64,000 bases of DNA from Bradyrhizobium sp. LTSP885 (GTDB lineage Bacteria; Pseudomonadota; Alphaproteobacteria; Rhizobiales; Xanthobacteraceae), in NCBI RefSeq assembly GCF_000938305.1, contig NZ_JYMT01000018.1, forward strand, positions 62,001 to 126,000, read 5' to 3'. The translations under genes and the position numbers were made by a program. The notes beneath the pieces are model-generated. The model was not told the DNA's origin, ran no database searches, and saw nothing but the letters and a program-made list of their open reading frames with translations. This document shows positions 18,669 through 27,372 of the stretch, one piece after another. Each line of letters starts with the position of its first letter. Position 1 is the stretch's first letter.

Positions 18669-19003
18669 CTCTCGTCACCTGGCTTGTTGCGTGCGGGTTC
18701 ATTAGCACGGATGTCTTGAAAAGACGCGCGCTTCGCTGTCGCGGTGGCGCATCTGCCGGCGAGTGGCGATGCCGAAGCACTGATTTGCCCGATATGGCAA
18801 GGTCCCGCTTAACTGTCGTCCCGGGCTTGACCCGGGACCCATAACCACAAATGCCAATTGCTGCGCGACGCTGTGGCCCCAGCTCATCTCACAACGAACG
18901 CCTGTGGTTATGGGTCCCTGCTTCCGCAGGGACGACATACGGTGAGAGCCGTACTCAAAATTCGGCCTGCCGCTGCGCGAAGATCGCGACGCCGCCGAAT
19001 CAT
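18669..19003. other. intergenic stretch with palindromic repeat
   Basis: About 335 bases without a gene. It is mostly taken up by the inverted repeat at 18814-18937 and by a partial CTGATTTGCCCGA element near 18780. Confidence 0.6.
18814..18937. repeat. inverted repeat, Bradyrhizobium-type
   Basis: TGTCGTCCCGGGC... at 18814 pairs with ...GGGACGACA ending at 18937, and ACCCATAACCACA (18837-18849) pairs with TGTGGTTATGGGT (18903-18915). The arms are near-perfect over 13 bases and enclose about 50 bases of unrelated sequence. It is an intergenic element found in Bradyrhizobium-like genomes. Confidence 0.7.
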
Positions 19004-20782
19004 TTACCCCAGCAACACCGCATCCGCGCCGTTCACAGCCTCGGCGCCGTCGGTCACCGTCTTCTCCAGCGACGGCGCCTGCACGGCGAGGTTCTCGGCA
19101 AAGAAGCGCGCCAGTCCGACGTAGCGCTGCGGCTCGGCTTCGCCATTGGCCTTCGCGGCCAGCGCTTCGCCGGCCAGCATACAGCCGCCGAGCGTGGCGC
19201 CGAACAGCCGCAGATAAGGCGTCGCGCCGGCGAGCGCATCGTTCGGCGCGGCCGCCAAGCGTTCGAGCAGCCATTTGCTGGCGCGATCGAGTGAAGCGAG
19301 CGCGTCGCGCAGCTTTGGGCCTGTGGTGCCGAAGGCCGGATCGTTGGAGGCTTCGACCTGCTTGACGGTTGCCGAGAGTTCGTCGAGCAGCGCCCACACC
19401 GAGGCGCCGCCATTGGCGCCGAGCTTGCGGGTGACGAGGTCGATCGACTGGATGCCGTTGGTGCCTTCATAGATCGAGGTGATGCGGGCGTCGCGATAAT
19501 GCTGCGCGGCGCCGGTCTCCTCGATAAAGCCCATGCCGCCATGGACCTGGACGCCGAGATAGGAGACCTCGTTGCCGATGTCGGTGGAGAACGCCTTGGC
19601 GATCGGCGTCAGCAGCGCGCCGCGCGCAGCGGCGTCGGCCCGCACCTTGGCGTCCGTGGCGCGCACTGAGACGTCGAGCGCGACCGCGGTGGCGTAGCAG
19701 ATCGAGCGCGCCGCCGCCGTCATCGAGCGCATCTGCATCAGCATGCGCTTGACGTCGGGATGCACGATGATCGGATCCATGCCGTCGCCCTTCTTGCCGG
19801 CGGCCTTGCCCTGGCGTCGTTCTTGCGCATAGGCCAGCGCCTGCTGATAGGCGCGGTCGGCAATACCGACGCCTTCGAGGCCGACGCCGAGCCGGGCCTG
19901 GTTCATCATCGTGAACATGCAGCGCATGCCCTGGTTTTCTTCGCCGATCAGATAGCCGATCGCGCCGCCCTTATCGCCCATCGTCATGGTGCAGGTGGGG
20001 GAGGCGTGCATGCCGAGCTTGTGCTCGACGCCGGAGGCATGGATGTCGTTGCGGTCGCCGAGCGAGCCGTCGGCCTTGACCAGGAATTTCGGAACAAGAA
20101 AGAGAGAAATCCCCTTGGTGCCGGCGGGCGCATCGGGCAATCGTGCGAGCACGAAATGCACGATGTTGTCGGTCATGTCGTGCTCGCCATAGGTGATGAA
20201 GATCTTGGTGCCCTTGATGCGGTAGGTGCCGTCGGGCTGCTTTTCGGCGCGGGTGCGCAGCGCGCCGACATCGGAGCCGGCGTTGGGCTCGGTGAGCTGC
20301 ATCGTGCCGGTCCATGCGCCGGTGACGAGCTTCTCCAGGTAGATGGTCTTGAGTTCGTCGCTGCCATGGGCGTCGAGCGCCTCGATCGCGGACAGCGTCA
20401 GCAGCGGGCAGAGGCCGAAGGCGACGTTCGAGGCGCTCCAGATCTCGGTGCAGGCGGCGTTGATCGCGAGCGGCAGGCCCTGGCCGCCGAACGCCTCCGG
20501 TCCCGACACCCCGTTCCAGCCCGCGGCGGTCCAGCGCTGATACGCGTCGGGCCAACCGGGCGCCGTCGTCACCTTGCCGTTGTCAAGCTTGATGCCGTGC
20601 TCGTCGCCGACCTTGTTCAGCGGTGCCAGCACGTCACCGGCGAACTTGCCGGCTTCCTCCAGCACGGCGGCGGTGATGTCGGCGTCGAAATCGCCGTAAT
20701 GGCCGGCCTTGACGGCGGCAGCCAGGCCCGCGCCGTGATTGAGGGACAACAGGATATCGTTGATCGGCGCACGGTAGGTCAT
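19004..20782 (-). CDS. acyl-CoA dehydrogenase with C-terminal domain (DmdC-like)
   Basis: A 592-residue flavoprotein. It is longer than a standard acyl-CoA dehydrogenase because it has the extra C-terminal domain seen in DmdC-type (3-methylmercaptopropionyl-CoA) dehydrogenases. SAPFGG-like N-terminal blocks, MQLTEPNAGSDVGALRT near residue 160, the CTMTMGDKGGAIGYLIGEENQGMR loop, and IYEGTNGIQSIDLVTRK near 450 with its catalytic Glu are all present. ATG 20782 has GGGAG upstream. Substrate range in the family covers DMSP-derived and long-chain thioesters; which one applies cannot be told here. It stands alone, separated from neighbours by repeats. Confidence 0.9.
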   Translation of the reverse strand: MTYRAPINDILLSLNHGAGLAAAVKAGHYGDFDADITAAVLEEAGKFAGDVLAPLNKVGDEHGIKLDNGKVTTAPGWPDAYQRWTAAGWNGVSGPEAFGGQGLPLAINAACTEIWSASNVAFGLCPLLTLSAIEALDAHGSDELKTIYLEKLVTGAWTGTMQLTEPNAGSDVGALRTRAEKQPDGTYRIKGTKIFITYGEHDMTDNIVHFVLARLPDAPAGTKGISLFLVPKFLVKADGSLGDRNDIHASGVEHKLGMHASPTCTMTMGDKGGAIGYLIGEENQGMRCMFTMMNQARLGVGLEGVGIADRAYQQALAYAQERRQGKAAGKKGDGMDPIIVHPDVKRMLMQMRSMTAAARSICYATAVALDVSVRATDAKVRADAAARGALLTPIAKAFSTDIGNEVSYLGVQVHGGMGFIEETGAAQHYRDARITSIYEGTNGIQSIDLVTRKLGANGGASVWALLDELSATVKQVEASNDPAFGTTGPKLRDALASLDRASKWLLERLAAAPNDALAGATPYLRLFGATLGGCMLAGEALAAKANGEAEPQRYVGLARFFAENLAVQAPSLEKTVTDGAEAVNGADAVLLG

Positions 20783-20880
20783 GGCGTTACTCCCGACGAA
20801 GCGTTTGGCAACCGTCTTCCCACGAAAGCCGCCGCCTCTCAACTCTCCGAACGGACGCCGCGCGGTCCGTTTCGGCCACG

Positions 20881-20984
20881 AGAGCGTTTTCCAGCGAAGT
20901 GGATACCGGTTCGCGTCGAGAAAACGCGTCAAAACGAGAATCTAGAGCTCCGTTCCGATTTCATCGGAACGGAAACAGCTCTAG
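20881..20984 (+). repeat. dispersed intergenic repeat, copy 3
   Basis: Same architecture as copies 1 and 2: AGAGCGTTTTCCAGCGAAGT, ACCGGTTCGCG, GAAAACGCGTCAAAACGAG, then a hairpin with CGTTCCGATTTCATCGGAACG. It lies between the acyl-CoA dehydrogenase start and the tRNA gene. Confidence 0.8.
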
Positions 20985-21052
20985 GACGACACTCTATATT
21001 TGGGGGACGGCAGCCGGCCGGCCGCTTTCGCGGGATTTCGCGCGTCCCCCTG

Positions 21053-21079
21053 TTGAAATCGGGGGCCTCACTCTATAGA
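21053..21079 (+). promoter_or_regulatory. possible tRNA promoter
   Basis: TTGAAA at 21053-21058 and TATAGA at 21074-21079 are 15 bases apart, and the tRNA begins 26 bases further on. The spacing is slightly short, so this is tentative. Confidence 0.4.
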
Positions 21080-21104
21080 CCGGCGGTGCCCTCGATCGGC
21101 ACGT

Positions 21105-21179
21105 TGGGGCGTAGCCAAGCGGTAAGGCAGCGGATTTTGATTCCGCCATTCGGAGGTTCGATCCCTCCCGCCCCAGCCA
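21105..21179 (+). tRNA. tRNA-Gln (anticodon TTG)
   Basis: 75 bases fold as a cloverleaf. The acceptor stem TGGGGCG/CGCCCCA pairs perfectly. The anticodon arm GCGGA-TTTTGAT-TCCGC shows anticodon TTG at 21137-21139 (Gln). The T arm is GGAGG-TTCGATC-CCTCC. CCA is encoded at 21177-21179. It is followed by two hairpins and a T-rich end, and the region downstream is accessory in character. tRNA genes are frequent island insertion sites. Confidence 0.97.
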
Positions 21180-21204
21180 TCCATAGTTGAATTTGGAGAA
21201 TTTC

Positions 21205-21243
21205 CTTCTCCATGGGAGAAGCGCCTGCTAAATGCGGGCTTTT
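21205..21243 (+). terminator. hairpins and T-run after tRNA-Gln
   Basis: CTTCTCC-ATG-GGAGAAG (21205-21221) is a perfect 7-bp stem. Directly after it GCCTGC-TAAAT-GCGGGC (21223-21239) forms a second stem, with one G-U pair, followed by TTTT. It fits a tRNA transcription end. Confidence 0.6.
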
Positions 21244-21812
21244 CTGACTCCGAATAGTCTCTGGAGACCGATGATCGAACTTTTAGCCCCTGGAATTCTC
21301 AAAAGTCTCCGGGTAACTCCTAGAAAATTCCCGTTTTTTGGAGGCTGGCTTCAGAGATCGGAGAAGAAATCCACTGCGCGCTGGGGGCGGCATCGGCTCG
21401 CGCCTTTTTGGGCGGCTCACTCTCGACATCGGGCGGGTGAGTCTCAAGCTGAATCGCTTTGAGAGCGCAGATGGAAATCGATCTTTGATGAAGAAGAGAT
21501 CCAGTGACCCCTCGTGACCGTACCGCGACTAGCATGCACTCAAGTCGGACTATGCCATCGCGAGCTTCGCCTTGGTCTCGTGAAGTGTTCAAGGGCAGCT
21601 GTGCATTGATAAGGTTTGGTCACAAAGCTCATCAGTTGATCAGAGGCGAACTCGTTCCATAACAGCTGATTGGCGAATGGCTGCCGTTGGCGCAAAGCGG
21701 CCGTAACCATGCATGTCCGATGATGGGGATGGGACACAAATGCGACGCCTTCCATTAGGATGCCGCGCGATCGGCGCGGCATCTATCTTGGTTTAAAGAA
21801 GGCAGCGAGCAC
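21244..21812. other. gene-free stretch downstream of tRNA
   Basis: Nearly 570 bases. Several short frames on both strands look like chance frames, with no family motif or ribosome site. No integrase or clear copy of the tRNA end was seen. Confidence 0.55.
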
Positions 21813-24020
21813 TCAATGCGCCAGCGGATCCGAGCGCAGCTGCAACTTGTAGACGCGAGGCTGTTCGGATTTTCCGTTTTCGGCGTGGAACACGGTACGC
21901 GTGCCCGATGTCGTCCACAATGCGCGGCCTTTCCAGCCGGTGTTTTGGTCATCAATGCGGCCGTCGACGTTTTTGGTGAAGAAGGCCGCCGGGTACGGCA
22001 CGTGGAACTGCAGCATCTTGCCGTCGACAAGTGCGGTAATCGCCTCGCCGCCATTGGTCATGGCCAGCGGCACATTCTCGCCGAGTCCGAAGGTGTTGAA
22101 GCGATCGACCCAGACATAATAGGCGTGATTGGCACTGCCTTTGTTATCAACCCCCTCAAACTGCGGGCCAGGAAACCGGTAGAGCGTCCAGCCTTCGTAA
22201 CATTGCTCACCGGTTACAGCCGCAGCTCCGGTCAGAGCGGCCTTGCACTTCGAACGGTCAAAGCTCGCCAGATGTCCGCTCGACAACGCGGTCCAGACGA
22301 TTCCTCTGGCGTCGAGATCAATGCCACGCGGCCCCCATGTTCCTGGCGGCGGCTGGAAAAGCTCGGCTAAGCCGGTATTGGTGGGATCGGAGCCGGGATT
22401 GAAGTGAACAAGGTAGCCGGGCTGATCGAGGTTGGAAAAGCCACTGTCCATCGACTGGCCCCAGATGGTGTCATCGATGGGACTCGCCTGCACGCCGTAC
22501 CAGCCGGCGACAACGCGTTTCTGCTTGGCAAGATCGACCGGCTGCCCGATCTCTACATAGGCGCCGCGCTTCCCCCAGCCGGGAACGTCGACGATGAGCG
22601 GCGCCCACCCTTGAGACGCCTTGGCATCGTGCGTCTCCAGGTATCTCTTGGTGTTGAGCCAGCCGACCGCGGGGAAGCCCGCTCCGCCAGCGCTCGTCCA
22701 CAAGGTGTTGTTGGCGTCGTGACCGAAATAAAGGTGCTGCGTCGTGAAGCAGGTCGGAATGAGCTCGAATTGTTTCGTCGCCGGGTCGTAAAGCGACAGG
22801 TGCCGCACCGATTGATCGAGCGGCACCACCTTGGCCGACGGATGGTCGCCTCCGGCCTTGCACCAGTCGGGATTGGCCGGGCCGCGGACGCGGGCCGCAA
22901 ACCAGACGCGATTGGCACCGTCGATGATCAGGTTGTGGTTGGACGTGTGGCCGTCCCAGATCGGTGTGTCGCCCCAAAAGACCGAAGTGCCGAGCGGATC
23001 GTCGGCAACCGACGGCGTGCCTGGCATGAACGGGTGCTCGACGTTCCAGGTCTTGTTGTTGACGGGATCGAGAACCGGCACGAGATCGGTGGATTCTTCC
23101 GGGGAGCCATAAATAAACCCGTTCGCGTTGACACGCGGATCGCGCTTGTCGGTCGAAATGGCGTCGTGCATGTAGTGGGTTGGCGACGCCCAGTCCCATA
23201 GCGTGACCACAACATTGCGTTCCACGCCAGTGGGCCGCTGAGGTTTGCTCGATGGCAACTGGCCCTTGGCGATTCGATCGGTCCAATCGGCGAACAGCGA
23301 CAGGCCGAGGTCGGGCCCGATGCGGGCGATGCCTATTGCCATGCGGGTCATTGCTTGACCGGACTGGATACGCCGCGTCCACATCTCGGTCGAGTCCTTG
23401 AACTCTCCCAGTTCCTTCACATGGGGCGAGCGGATATTCTCGCTGCCGAGTGCGTGGCACGACTGACATGTGTTCTTGACGAGATCAATCCAATTTCCCT
23501 GGTTTTTCATGAACGTCGGGATGTGGTTGCCCTTGTCGCCCGTTCCTGGAAATTGGTCGGCCGCAGGGATCTTCAGCATCGAGTACCAGTACATACCAGG
23601 ATAATACTTCGCAGCATCGGCTGCCGTCGGGGCCACCGCCGCCTTCAACGCCAGCTGCTGTCCCGGCTCCGCATCAACGCGGGTTGAATCAACGAGACCG
23701 TAGCCACGGACCCAGACCTTGTATTTGGCTCGCGGAAGGTCAGGGATTACGTAACGGCCAGTATCATCGGTGACGACGATCTTGGCGTACCTGGTTGGAA
23801 GGTCGGTCGTCTCCGCGATCACCCACACGCCCGCCTCGGGACCCGCGGTGCTCGTCACAATGCCGCCGATGTCAGTCGAGCCAATAGCGACCGGCCTGGT
23901 TGATTGGGCGGATTGAATGGTTTGCGCCAAAGAAGCAGATCCCATCGACAACAATGGGATGAAGCCATACAGCGCGATTACCGAAAAGCGCCACGGCGCC
24001 CTCTTTATCGACAGCGTCAT
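21813..24020 (-). CDS. exported cytochrome c-type protein with carboxypeptidase-regulatory domain
   Basis: A 735-residue protein with a signal peptide (cleavage near residue 33, after SASLAQ). A carboxypeptidase-regulatory-like beta-sandwich follows (residues about 52-130; IGGIVTSTAGPEAGVWV, DDTGRYVIPDLPRAKYKVWVRGYG). Then a haem-binding CQSCH site at about residue 184-188 lies in a short cytochrome c-like region. The long C-terminal part is rich in repeated Trp/Asp/Gly segments (WDGHTSNHNLIIDG, DARGIVWTALSSGHLASFD), which suggests a beta-propeller. It is therefore a periplasmic electron-transfer or oxidising protein of unknown substrate. A GGGGGGAAT ribosome site precedes ATG. An IS element lies 150 bases upstream and may separate it from its promoter. 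Confidence 0.8.
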   Translation of the reverse strand: MTLSIKRAPWRFSVIALYGFIPLLSMGSASLAQTIQSAQSTRPVAIGSTDIGGIVTSTAGPEAGVWVIAETTDLPTRYAKIVVTDDTGRYVIPDLPRAKYKVWVRGYGLVDSTRVDAEPGQQLALKAAVAPTAADAAKYYPGMYWYSMLKIPAADQFPGTGDKGNHIPTFMKNQGNWIDLVKNTCQSCHALGSENIRSPHVKELGEFKDSTEMWTRRIQSGQAMTRMAIGIARIGPDLGLSLFADWTDRIAKGQLPSSKPQRPTGVERNVVVTLWDWASPTHYMHDAISTDKRDPRVNANGFIYGSPEESTDLVPVLDPVNNKTWNVEHPFMPGTPSVADDPLGTSVFWGDTPIWDGHTSNHNLIIDGANRVWFAARVRGPANPDWCKAGGDHPSAKVVPLDQSVRHLSLYDPATKQFELIPTCFTTQHLYFGHDANNTLWTSAGGAGFPAVGWLNTKRYLETHDAKASQGWAPLIVDVPGWGKRGAYVEIGQPVDLAKQKRVVAGWYGVQASPIDDTIWGQSMDSGFSNLDQPGYLVHFNPGSDPTNTGLAELFQPPPGTWGPRGIDLDARGIVWTALSSGHLASFDRSKCKAALTGAAAVTGEQCYEGWTLYRFPGPQFEGVDNKGSANHAYYVWVDRFNTFGLGENVPLAMTNGGEAITALVDGKMLQFHVPYPAAFFTKNVDGRIDDQNTGWKGRALWTTSGTRTVFHAENGKSEQPRVYKLQLRSDPLAH

Positions 24021-24169
24021 ATTCCCCCCGGATAGCGCTTATTTTTGAAGACGAGACGTTCTTTTGTTATGCCACAAACGCTTAACCGAGAACAGTGCGC
24101 GGTTGGCGGGTCTTGGCACGCGCCGCTTCGCCGACGCTGATGGTCTGCGGCGACAGTCCGGAACTGGTG

Positions 24170-25728
24170 GATTTTGTTGCAAAAGTCGGCAGTGACTGGT
24201 GATGTGGCTCGACCATTTCACTTGGGGTAACGGGGTTTGGTCCCGCGACCCGGACACTCTCTACGCAACTTTTACGCTACGCAGTACACAGAGCCTGAGC
24301 GGGTGGCGGTCGCGCAAGCAGCGATGCGAGCCGCCGTAGGTTCTGAGCAATAGCGGCCAGAACAAACTCGTCCTGAGCGCCTCGTGGACCGCGTAGTCGG
24401 AGCCGACCGAGCTTCAGGATACGCTTCAAGTGTGCGAACCTCATCTCGATCTTCTTGCGCTCATGCCGCGACTGCTCGAAGCCCTTGGTGCCAGCCAACG
24501 AACGGGCCACGTCTCGAGCGTGCTCATGGATATCGCGTGGGATCTTGCGTGATGGTTCCTTTGGGCAGCACTGCGGTTTGAGCGGGCATGCATTGCAGTC
24601 GAGCTTGCTTGCGCGATACAGAAGGGTCTTGCCCTCGTGCACGGTACCGCTCGTCCCAAGCCGCTTTCCGCCCGGGCAGTCGTAGACGTCGCTGGTCGGG
24701 TCATATCGAAAGTCGCTGCGCGAGAAGGTGCCGTCATCCCGCTTCGACTTGTCGAACACGGGGATATGTGGCGCGATGCCTTTCTCCTCGACCAGCCAGT
24801 TCAGCATCGGAGCTGCCCCGTAGGCGGTATCTCCGATCAGCCGCTCCGGCTTGAGGCCGAAGCGCTCCTCTGTTCGCTCGATCATGGTCTTCGCCGCCCC
24901 GACCTCAGCCTGGCGAATGGAGCGGGAGGCCTCGACATCAACGATGACGCCGAACTTCACGTCGATGAGATAATTGTCGGAATAAGCGAAGAATGCCGGC
25001 CCCTTGTGAGCCCCAGTCCACTGCGCCGCGGGGTCGGATGGCGAAACGAACTTCGGGACAACATCGCTGGCGGCGCCCCACGCCGTATCGTCAAGGGTCG
25101 CCAGATACTCCTTCACCGCGCGGCTCGACCTCGCTGGATCACGATCTCTCCGCCAGTCCTGACCTGCGATCGAGCGTTGCTTGTTGGCATCAGCCTGGAT
25201 CAGGCTCGCATCGACTGCAAAGCCATCGCCGCCAACCAGGCCGGCCGCAATGCACCTCTCGACGACTCGCTCGAACATGTGGCGAAATACTTCTCCCTCG
25301 CGGAAGCGCTCGTTGCGGGCGCGCGAAAACGCCGCATGATCCGGGATGGCGTCCTCGATCCCGAGCTTGCAGAACCAGCGATAGGCAAGGTTCACCTGCA
25401 CTTCACGACAGATCAATCGCTCCGAGCGGATCGCAAAGACATATCCCACGACCAGCATCCGGATCATCAGTTCCGGATCGATCGACGGGCGACCCATGGA
25501 CGAATAATGAGGTGCTAGTTCACTGCGAAGCCAGGACAGATCGAGAGCAGCGTCGATCTTCCGCACCAAATGATCTTCAGGAACCGCGTCGCCAAGATGA
25601 AACTCGTAGAACAGTTGACCTTGGTCACTCTTCACACGGCCCATCATGGATCGACCTCGCCGAGATTCGCGTCAACACAACGGAATCACGGTTCGCGGCT
25701 CGTCTCAACCGACTTTTGCAACAAAATC
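24170..25728 (-). mobile_element. IS1182-family insertion sequence
   Basis: A 1,559-base element. Its ends GATTTTGTTGCAAAAGTCGG (24170-24189) and CCGACTTTTGCAACAAAATC (25709-25728) are perfect 20-bp inverted repeats around a single full-length transposase gene. No target duplication is obvious: the 4-base flanks are GGTG and GGCG, one mismatch apart. Sequences on both sides look like gene remnants. Confidence 0.9.
24277..25647 (-). CDS. IS1182 family transposase
   Basis: A 456-residue DDE transposase. The N-terminal DUF772-like part (GRPSIDPELMIRMLVVGYVFAIRSER, then EVQVNLAYRWFCKLG) and the HAAFSRARNERF helix precede the catalytic region, where VDASLIQADANKQRS carries an active-site Asp. A Cys-rich block (YDCPGGK, CNACPLKPQCCPKEPSRKI) and the RLGRLRLRGP-type C-terminal end follow. 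All are typical of IS1182 family transposases. It is full length within intact inverted repeats, so it may still be mobile. Start ATG at 25647; the second ATG is adjacent. Confidence 0.92.
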   Translation of the reverse strand: MMGRVKSDQGQLFYEFHLGDAVPEDHLVRKIDAALDLSWLRSELAPHYSSMGRPSIDPELMIRMLVVGYVFAIRSERLICREVQVNLAYRWFCKLGIEDAIPDHAAFSRARNERFREGEVFRHMFERVVERCIAAGLVGGDGFAVDASLIQADANKQRSIAGQDWRRDRDPARSSRAVKEYLATLDDTAWGAASDVVPKFVSPSDPAAQWTGAHKGPAFFAYSDNYLIDVKFGVIVDVEASRSIRQAEVGAAKTMIERTEERFGLKPERLIGDTAYGAAPMLNWLVEEKGIAPHIPVFDKSKRDDGTFSRSDFRYDPTSDVYDCPGGKRLGTSGTVHEGKTLLYRASKLDCNACPLKPQCCPKEPSRKIPRDIHEHARDVARSLAGTKGFEQSRHERKKIEMRFAHLKRILKLGRLRLRGPRGAQDEFVLAAIAQNLRRLASLLARPPPAQALCTA

Positions 25729-25762
25729 GGCGCAAAGCAGACCCTAGGGGTTGCCTTTCCAT
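25729..25762 (-). pseudogene. gene start cut by the insertion sequence
   Basis: An ATG at 25762 with GGGAGAATCCT upstream opens a frame reading MERQPLGSALR, which runs straight into the right end of the IS. The N-terminus resembles that of aldo/keto or other oxidoreductases, but 11 residues cannot settle it. On the other side, a minus-strand frame near 24086-24169 ends in ISVGEAARAKTRQPRTVLG and may be the tail of an interrupted gene. Confidence 0.4.
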
Positions 25763-25852
25763 AGGATTCTCCCTGTTCTTTGGGCCAAGAGTCCCTGTTC
25801 ACAATGCTTTCACTGTTCGGATTAGTAGGGAATCTTGAAAGAAGCCGCTGTG

Positions 25853-26020
25853 GCTCAGTCGTTTCTCGCAGGGTAAGCGGACAGGCCGATCGCCTGGCCA
25901 AGAAGGTCCCGATTGAAGTTGCTGACCCCGATGTGACGGGTCTTGCCCGATCTCAAGGTCTCGTTGAGCAGGCCGATCTGATCCGCAAACCGCGCAATGC
26001 TTCTGTCATGACGTGGACCG
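25853..26020 (-). pseudogene. aldo/keto reductase fragment
   Basis: On the minus strand one frame reads RSIARFADQIGLLNETLRSG then KTRHIGVSNFNRDLLGQAI and stops shortly after (AYPARND stop). KTRHIGVSNFN is the signature of aldo/keto reductases, about the middle of the enzyme. Both the N-terminal catalytic Tyr part and the C-terminus are missing, so it is a remnant. It lies between the IS element and the LysR gene. Confidence 0.75.
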
Positions 26021-26240
26021 CCGACGGAGATAAGGGCTGGCTGTAAATAAGCGTCCCAAGATTGACCCCTCCATCGCTCGGTAGATCAAAAGCTTGGCTC
26101 GCTGATCGGCGTCGGGACCCTACGCCGATTAACAAGCTGAAGGTAAGGAAGTCTGCGAGCCGTCGGTCCCCATTTGCGGTAAACCGCCATCGCCTGTAGC
26201 TTGAGTCTGATTTTTAAGACTAGGAGGCTTGAGGTAAGGC

Positions 26241-27218
26241 GTGAGCGTCGATTTCAAAAAGCTCAGCAGCTTCGTCAAGATCGTCGACACCGGCAGCATG
26301 TCGCGCGCCGCGAATACTTTACGGATCGCCCAACCGGCGTTGAGCCAGCAGGTCGCCGCGCTCGAGGCGCATTTCAGGCAGAAGCTGCTTCTGCGCAGCA
26401 ATCATGGGGTCGCGCCGACGGAAGCCGGCTTTACCTTGTATCGTCATGCCCAGGCGATGCTGAAGCAACTGGAGCAGTCGCAGCGCGACGTGACGCAGGC
26501 GACCACTTCCCTGCAGGGGCATGTTTCAGTGGGGCTCGCCACCTTCAGCGGCGCTGCGAATTTTGCCGGGCCCTTGCTGCTCGCGCTTGCGGACAGGCAT
26601 CCGGACGTCGTGCTGAACATCAGCGACAGTTTTGGCCACGTGCTGAGCGAACTGGTCATCTCCGGCCGGCTCGACATGGCGCTGATCTACAGCTTCGGGG
26701 CAATCAAGGGTACGCATTTACAGCCGCTGTTCCGGGAGGAGTTCGTCTTGGTTGCTCCGCGCTCGTTGAAGCTGCCGGGACGGCCGGAGGATCCTCTGGA
26801 GCTGGCGGCGCTGCAGGACATCAAGATGCTGCTGCCGAGCAGTTACCATTTCCTGCGCAAGCTGATCGAAGCGTCTTTCGCCCATGTCCGTATCGCGCCT
26901 CGCGTCGCGGCCGAGATTGAGTCCCTCACGACGATGCGTGTTGCGCTGGACGCAGCTCTCGGTCCGACCATCCTGCCACGTTCCGCAGCGGAGCAGTTCC
27001 TGTCGAGCGAGAACCTGGTGACGCGCCGCCTGATCCGGCCTGCCATCTCCGCGACGATTTCGTTTTGCCAGTCCGACCATCTCCCGCTCTCCGAGGCGGC
27101 GCTTGTCGTTCGCGAGATGGTCCTGAAGATGGCGGTGGACTTCGCAGCCGCCGGCGCTACGCCGCCGGTCGATGGCCCGGCAGGTCGAAAGCGCGGCTCA
27201 CGCCGCGATCCGCTATAA
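26241..27218 (+). CDS. LysR family transcriptional regulator (Nac/Cbl-like)
   Basis: A 325-residue LysR regulator. The N-terminal helix-turn-helix spans about residues 4-63 (FVKIVDTGSMSRAANTL, then AQPALSQQVAALEAHFRQKLL). The effector domain begins near 92 (VGLATFSGAANFAGPLLLAL). The C-terminus is basic. GTG at 26241 has TAAGG just upstream. It precedes a long same-strand import and catabolic cluster with 154 bases between and is the obvious candidate regulator for it (inference). LysR proteins of this group respond to small nitrogen or aromatic metabolites. Confidence 0.9.
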   Translation: MSVDFKKLSSFVKIVDTGSMSRAANTLRIAQPALSQQVAALEAHFRQKLLLRSNHGVAPTEAGFTLYRHAQAMLKQLEQSQRDVTQATTSLQGHVSVGLATFSGAANFAGPLLLALADRHPDVVLNISDSFGHVLSELVISGRLDMALIYSFGAIKGTHLQPLFREEFVLVAPRSLKLPGRPEDPLELAALQDIKMLLPSSYHFLRKLIEASFAHVRIAPRVAAEIESLTTMRVALDAALGPTILPRSAAEQFLSSENLVTRRLIRPAISATISFCQSDHLPLSEAALVVREMVLKMAVDFAAAGATPPVDGPAGRKRGSRRDPL

Positions 27219-27372
27219 GGATTTGTTATGGCGGTAGAATGAGATCGAAGAAGCCGGCTGTCGATCGATCGTTCTAAGCTCCTCTTCGTCGCTAGCGGGA
27301 ACGTTTGGACCAAAAGGCTTAAGCCAGGCCGATACCCCTTTGCCGATGTTTGCCGACTTGAAGGAGGGGTGC

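Noticed and set aside
21320..21592. 90-codon minus-strand frame after tRNA-Gln as a possible integrase remnant
   Set aside because: No tyrosine-recombinase residues could be found, and composition is unremarkable. Only its position beside a tRNA made it tempting.
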